A DNA stretch of 64,000 bases from Rhizobium rosettiformans W3 (GTDB taxonomy: Bacteria; Pseudomonadota; Alphaproteobacteria; Rhizobiales; Rhizobiaceae), in assembly GCF_004912135.1 (NCBI RefSeq), contig NZ_STGU01000001.1, positions 248,001 to 312,000 on the forward strand, given 5' to 3'. The notes below the pieces were generated by a model, which did not search any database, was not told where the DNA came from, and worked only from the letters and a program-made list of their open reading frames with translations. Below, in pieces: positions 62,383-64,000 of this stretch. Both the position numbers and the translations under genes were made by a program. Numbering within the stretch: position 1 is the stretch's first letter; every line of letters starts with the position of its first letter.

Positions 62383-63171
62383 ATGCTGATCTCCCTTTAT
62401 CAAATGCAGCCTCTTTCCGGCGATGTGCCGGGCAATATCGGCAAGATCGCCCAGGCCGCGATGGCCGCTGCCGAGATGGGGGCCGAACTGCTCGTGACGC
62501 CGGAACTCTGCACCAGCGGCTATGCGCTCGGCGCCCGGTTCGAAGAGCTTGCCGAAGAGCGGGACGGTTCGATCATCGGTGCGCTGACCGAGATCTCTGC
62601 CGATTGCGGGCTTGCGATCTGCGCCGGCTTTCCGGAACGTGACGGCAACCAGGTCTTCAACTCCTCGGTCTTGGTGCGGCCGGACGGCAGCAAGGAATTT
62701 TATCGCAAGAGCCACCTCTATGGTGAAGGCGAACGGGCAGCCTTCGTGCCGGGCGACGAGCCACCTCATGTCTTTGACCTGAACGGCATCAGGACCGGCA
62801 TGCTCATCTGCTACGATGTGGAGTTTCCGGAGAATGTGCGCGGACTTGCTCTCGCCGGTGCCGAGCTGATCATCGTTCCGACCGCCCTACCGGAGGGCAT
62901 CATCAGCCGGCGGGTTGCCGATACCGTGGTGCCGACCCGGGCCTTCGAAAACGGCGTCTTCGTCGTTTATGCCGATCTCTGCGGTGAAGAAAACGGCCTT
63001 TCCTATGGCGGTCGCTCCGTTATTCTGGCACCCGATGGCGACGAGCTGGCGCGCGCCGGCATGCGCGAGACGCTGCTGGTGGCCGAGATCGACCCCGCCG
63101 CCTATGATGATGCAAAGGCGCAGAACCCGTATCTGACCGACCGGCGGCCGGGGCTTTACCGTCTCGGCTAA
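62383..63171 (+). CDS. Nitrilase-superfamily (carbon-nitrogen) hydrolase
   Basis: 262 residues. The Glu-Lys-Cys triad is visible: Glu in LLVTPELCTSGYAL, Lys in FYRKSHLYGEGE and Cys in GMLICYDVEFPENVR. The length and the GERAAFVPGDEP segment resemble aliphatic amidases of the R-amidase/branch 5 type rather than nitrilases proper. ATG 62383 or GTG 62374 may be the start. It hydrolyses a C-N bond of an unknown carboxamide, and could act with the neighbouring peptide/amide uptake genes. Confidence 0.88.
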   Translation: MLISLYQMQPLSGDVPGNIGKIAQAAMAAAEMGAELLVTPELCTSGYALGARFEELAEERDGSIIGALTEISADCGLAICAGFPERDGNQVFNSSVLVRPDGSKEFYRKSHLYGEGERAAFVPGDEPPHVFDLNGIRTGMLICYDVEFPENVRGLALAGAELIIVPTALPEGIISRRVADTVVPTRAFENGVFVVYADLCGEENGLSYGGRSVILAPDGDELARAGMRETLLVAEIDPAAYDDAKAQNPYLTDRRPGLYRLG

Positions 63172-63234
63172 CGGTCCGGATTGCAGTCGGCACGGCTCGC
63201 CCCTACATCACGACGACAGATGTAGGAGACACCG

Positions 63235-63957
63235 ATGATTTTCGACGCCGCCGCCAAGTCGCTGCGCAACCTGTTTGCCCCGGAGACGCGCACCGTCTTC
63301 TGGAAGACGCTGGGCCTGACGATCCTGGTCCTGATCGGCTTGTGGTTCGGCCTGCGCGAAAGCTTCATCGCCTTCATCATGCCGCTGCTGCAGGGCTTCA
63401 TCCCGGAACTGCCGGACTGGGCTGGCTGGTTGACCTTCATCTTCGGGATCCTCGCCAGCATCGGGCTTGCGCTGGGTCTGGCGCTTCTCCTCTCGCCCGT
63501 GACGGCAATCATTGCGGGTCTCTTCCTCGATGATGTGGCCGAAGTGGTGGAGAAGCGGGATTATCCGCATGATCCGCCGGGGAAGGCCATGCCGATGGGC
63601 GAGGCGATCATTGCCTCGATCAAGTTCTTCGGCGTCGTGATTGTCGGCAACCTGATTGCGCTGATGCTGCTCTTCATTCCCGGCATCAACATCATCGCCT
63701 TCTTCCTGGTGAACGGTTATCTGCTGGGTCGAGAATTCTTCGAATTCGCCGCCATGCGCTTCAGGAGCGCGGAAGAGGCGAAGCTGCTGCGCTCGCGCCA
63801 TTCGGGCACCGTGTTCATGGCGGGCCTCGTCATCGCCCTCTTCCTCGCCGTGCCGATCGTCAACCTGCTGACGCCGCTCTTTGCAGCCGGCCTGATGGTG
63901 CACTTGCACAAGGCACTGACGGCGCGGGATCCGTCGACGTCATTGCGGCAGAGCTGA
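63235..63957 (+). CDS. EI24/CysZ-like membrane protein
   Basis: 240 residues, four main hydrophobic segments (LGLTILVLIGLWFGL, LTFIFGILASIGLALGLALL, FFGVVIVGNLIALMLLFIP, VFMAGLVIALFLAVPIV), with PVTAIIAGLFLDDVAEVVE, VNGYLLGREFFEFAAMR typical of the EI24/DUF540 family. E. coli CysZ is a sulfate transporter; bacterial members of this size are commonly annotated as such but seldom tested. It starts 63 bases after the hydrolase gene behind TAGGAGACACC, and ends before the window edge. Confidence 0.85.
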   Translation: MIFDAAAKSLRNLFAPETRTVFWKTLGLTILVLIGLWFGLRESFIAFIMPLLQGFIPELPDWAGWLTFIFGILASIGLALGLALLLSPVTAIIAGLFLDDVAEVVEKRDYPHDPPGKAMPMGEAIIASIKFFGVVIVGNLIALMLLFIPGINIIAFFLVNGYLLGREFFEFAAMRFRSAEEAKLLRSRHSGTVFMAGLVIALFLAVPIVNLLTPLFAAGLMVHLHKALTARDPSTSLRQS

Positions 63958-64000
63958 GGCCTCATACCGCGCGGCAAATTCGGCGCTCGGCGGGATCGGC

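Overview
The window is high-GC chromosomal DNA of an alphaproteobacterium, most likely a member of the Rhizobiaceae (Rhizobium/Agrobacterium/Sinorhizobium group). The evidence is a PhyR-NepR-EcfG general stress locus, several rhizobial mosaic intergenic repeats (paired 12-bp palindromes), a PccR-type regulator divergent from propionyl-CoA carboxylase, many ABC uptake systems and dense same-strand operons with ATGA/GTGA overlaps. No rRNA, tRNA, CRISPR array, prophage or insertion sequence was recognised.

Layout. 1-3.2 kb: the end of a VapBC toxin-antitoxin pair followed by a polyamine/opine-type ABC transporter. 3.2-14.4 kb: a minus-strand propionyl-CoA/methylmalonyl-CoA block (pccB, a YghU-type glutathione transferase, two tandem paralogues of an unrecognised small protein, DUF2442, pccA, methylmalonyl-CoA mutase, GMC oxidoreductase), with the regulator pccR divergent. 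14.5-17.5 kb: mazEF, a 3-hydroxyisobutyryl-CoA hydrolase and a D-2-hydroxyacid dehydrogenase. 17.5-20.1 kb: an apparent split Rieske oxygenase. A stand-alone [2Fe-2S] protein, a glutathione-transferase-like protein and a small acylphosphatase-like protein lie divergent from a catalytic subunit that has no Rieske cysteines; the set resembles the NdmC/D/E caffeine demethylase arrangement.

20.1-28.1 kb is a general-stress-response island: csbD, DUF883/holin-like genes, nepR, phyR, an HWE-type kinase, a zinc metallopeptidase, a dicistron of unknown function, two DUF1328 genes, a second nepR fused by overlap to ecfG, a receiver protein and a Crp/Fnr regulator. At least six sites match the EcfG promoter GGAAC-N16-CGTT exactly, so the sigma factor probably controls its own regulators and its neighbours.

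28.2-31.4 kb: proton-translocating transhydrogenase pntAB. 31.6-32.7 kb: an AT-rich islet with one orphan ParA-like ATPase. 32.8-36.2 kb: an L-fucose/sugar-acid type catabolic cluster (FAH hydrolase, SDR, IclR regulator, lactonase-type amidohydrolase). 36.2-48.5 kb: an eight-gene minus-strand operon (polyamine-type ABC importer, a NylB-family serine hydrolase, two YtcJ-type amidohydrolases, TetR) facing an amidase-signature enzyme and an M19 dipeptidase; together they look like an uptake-and-hydrolysis system for a cationic or omega-amino amide. 48.5-52.3 kb: MaoC-Pta fusion, ackA and a lone phnM. 52.5-64 kb: P1-family peptidase, PAP2 phosphatase, an oligopeptide-type ABC system split around a divergent promoter with an M20 aminoacylase, a nitrilase-family amidase and a CysZ/EI24-like membrane protein.
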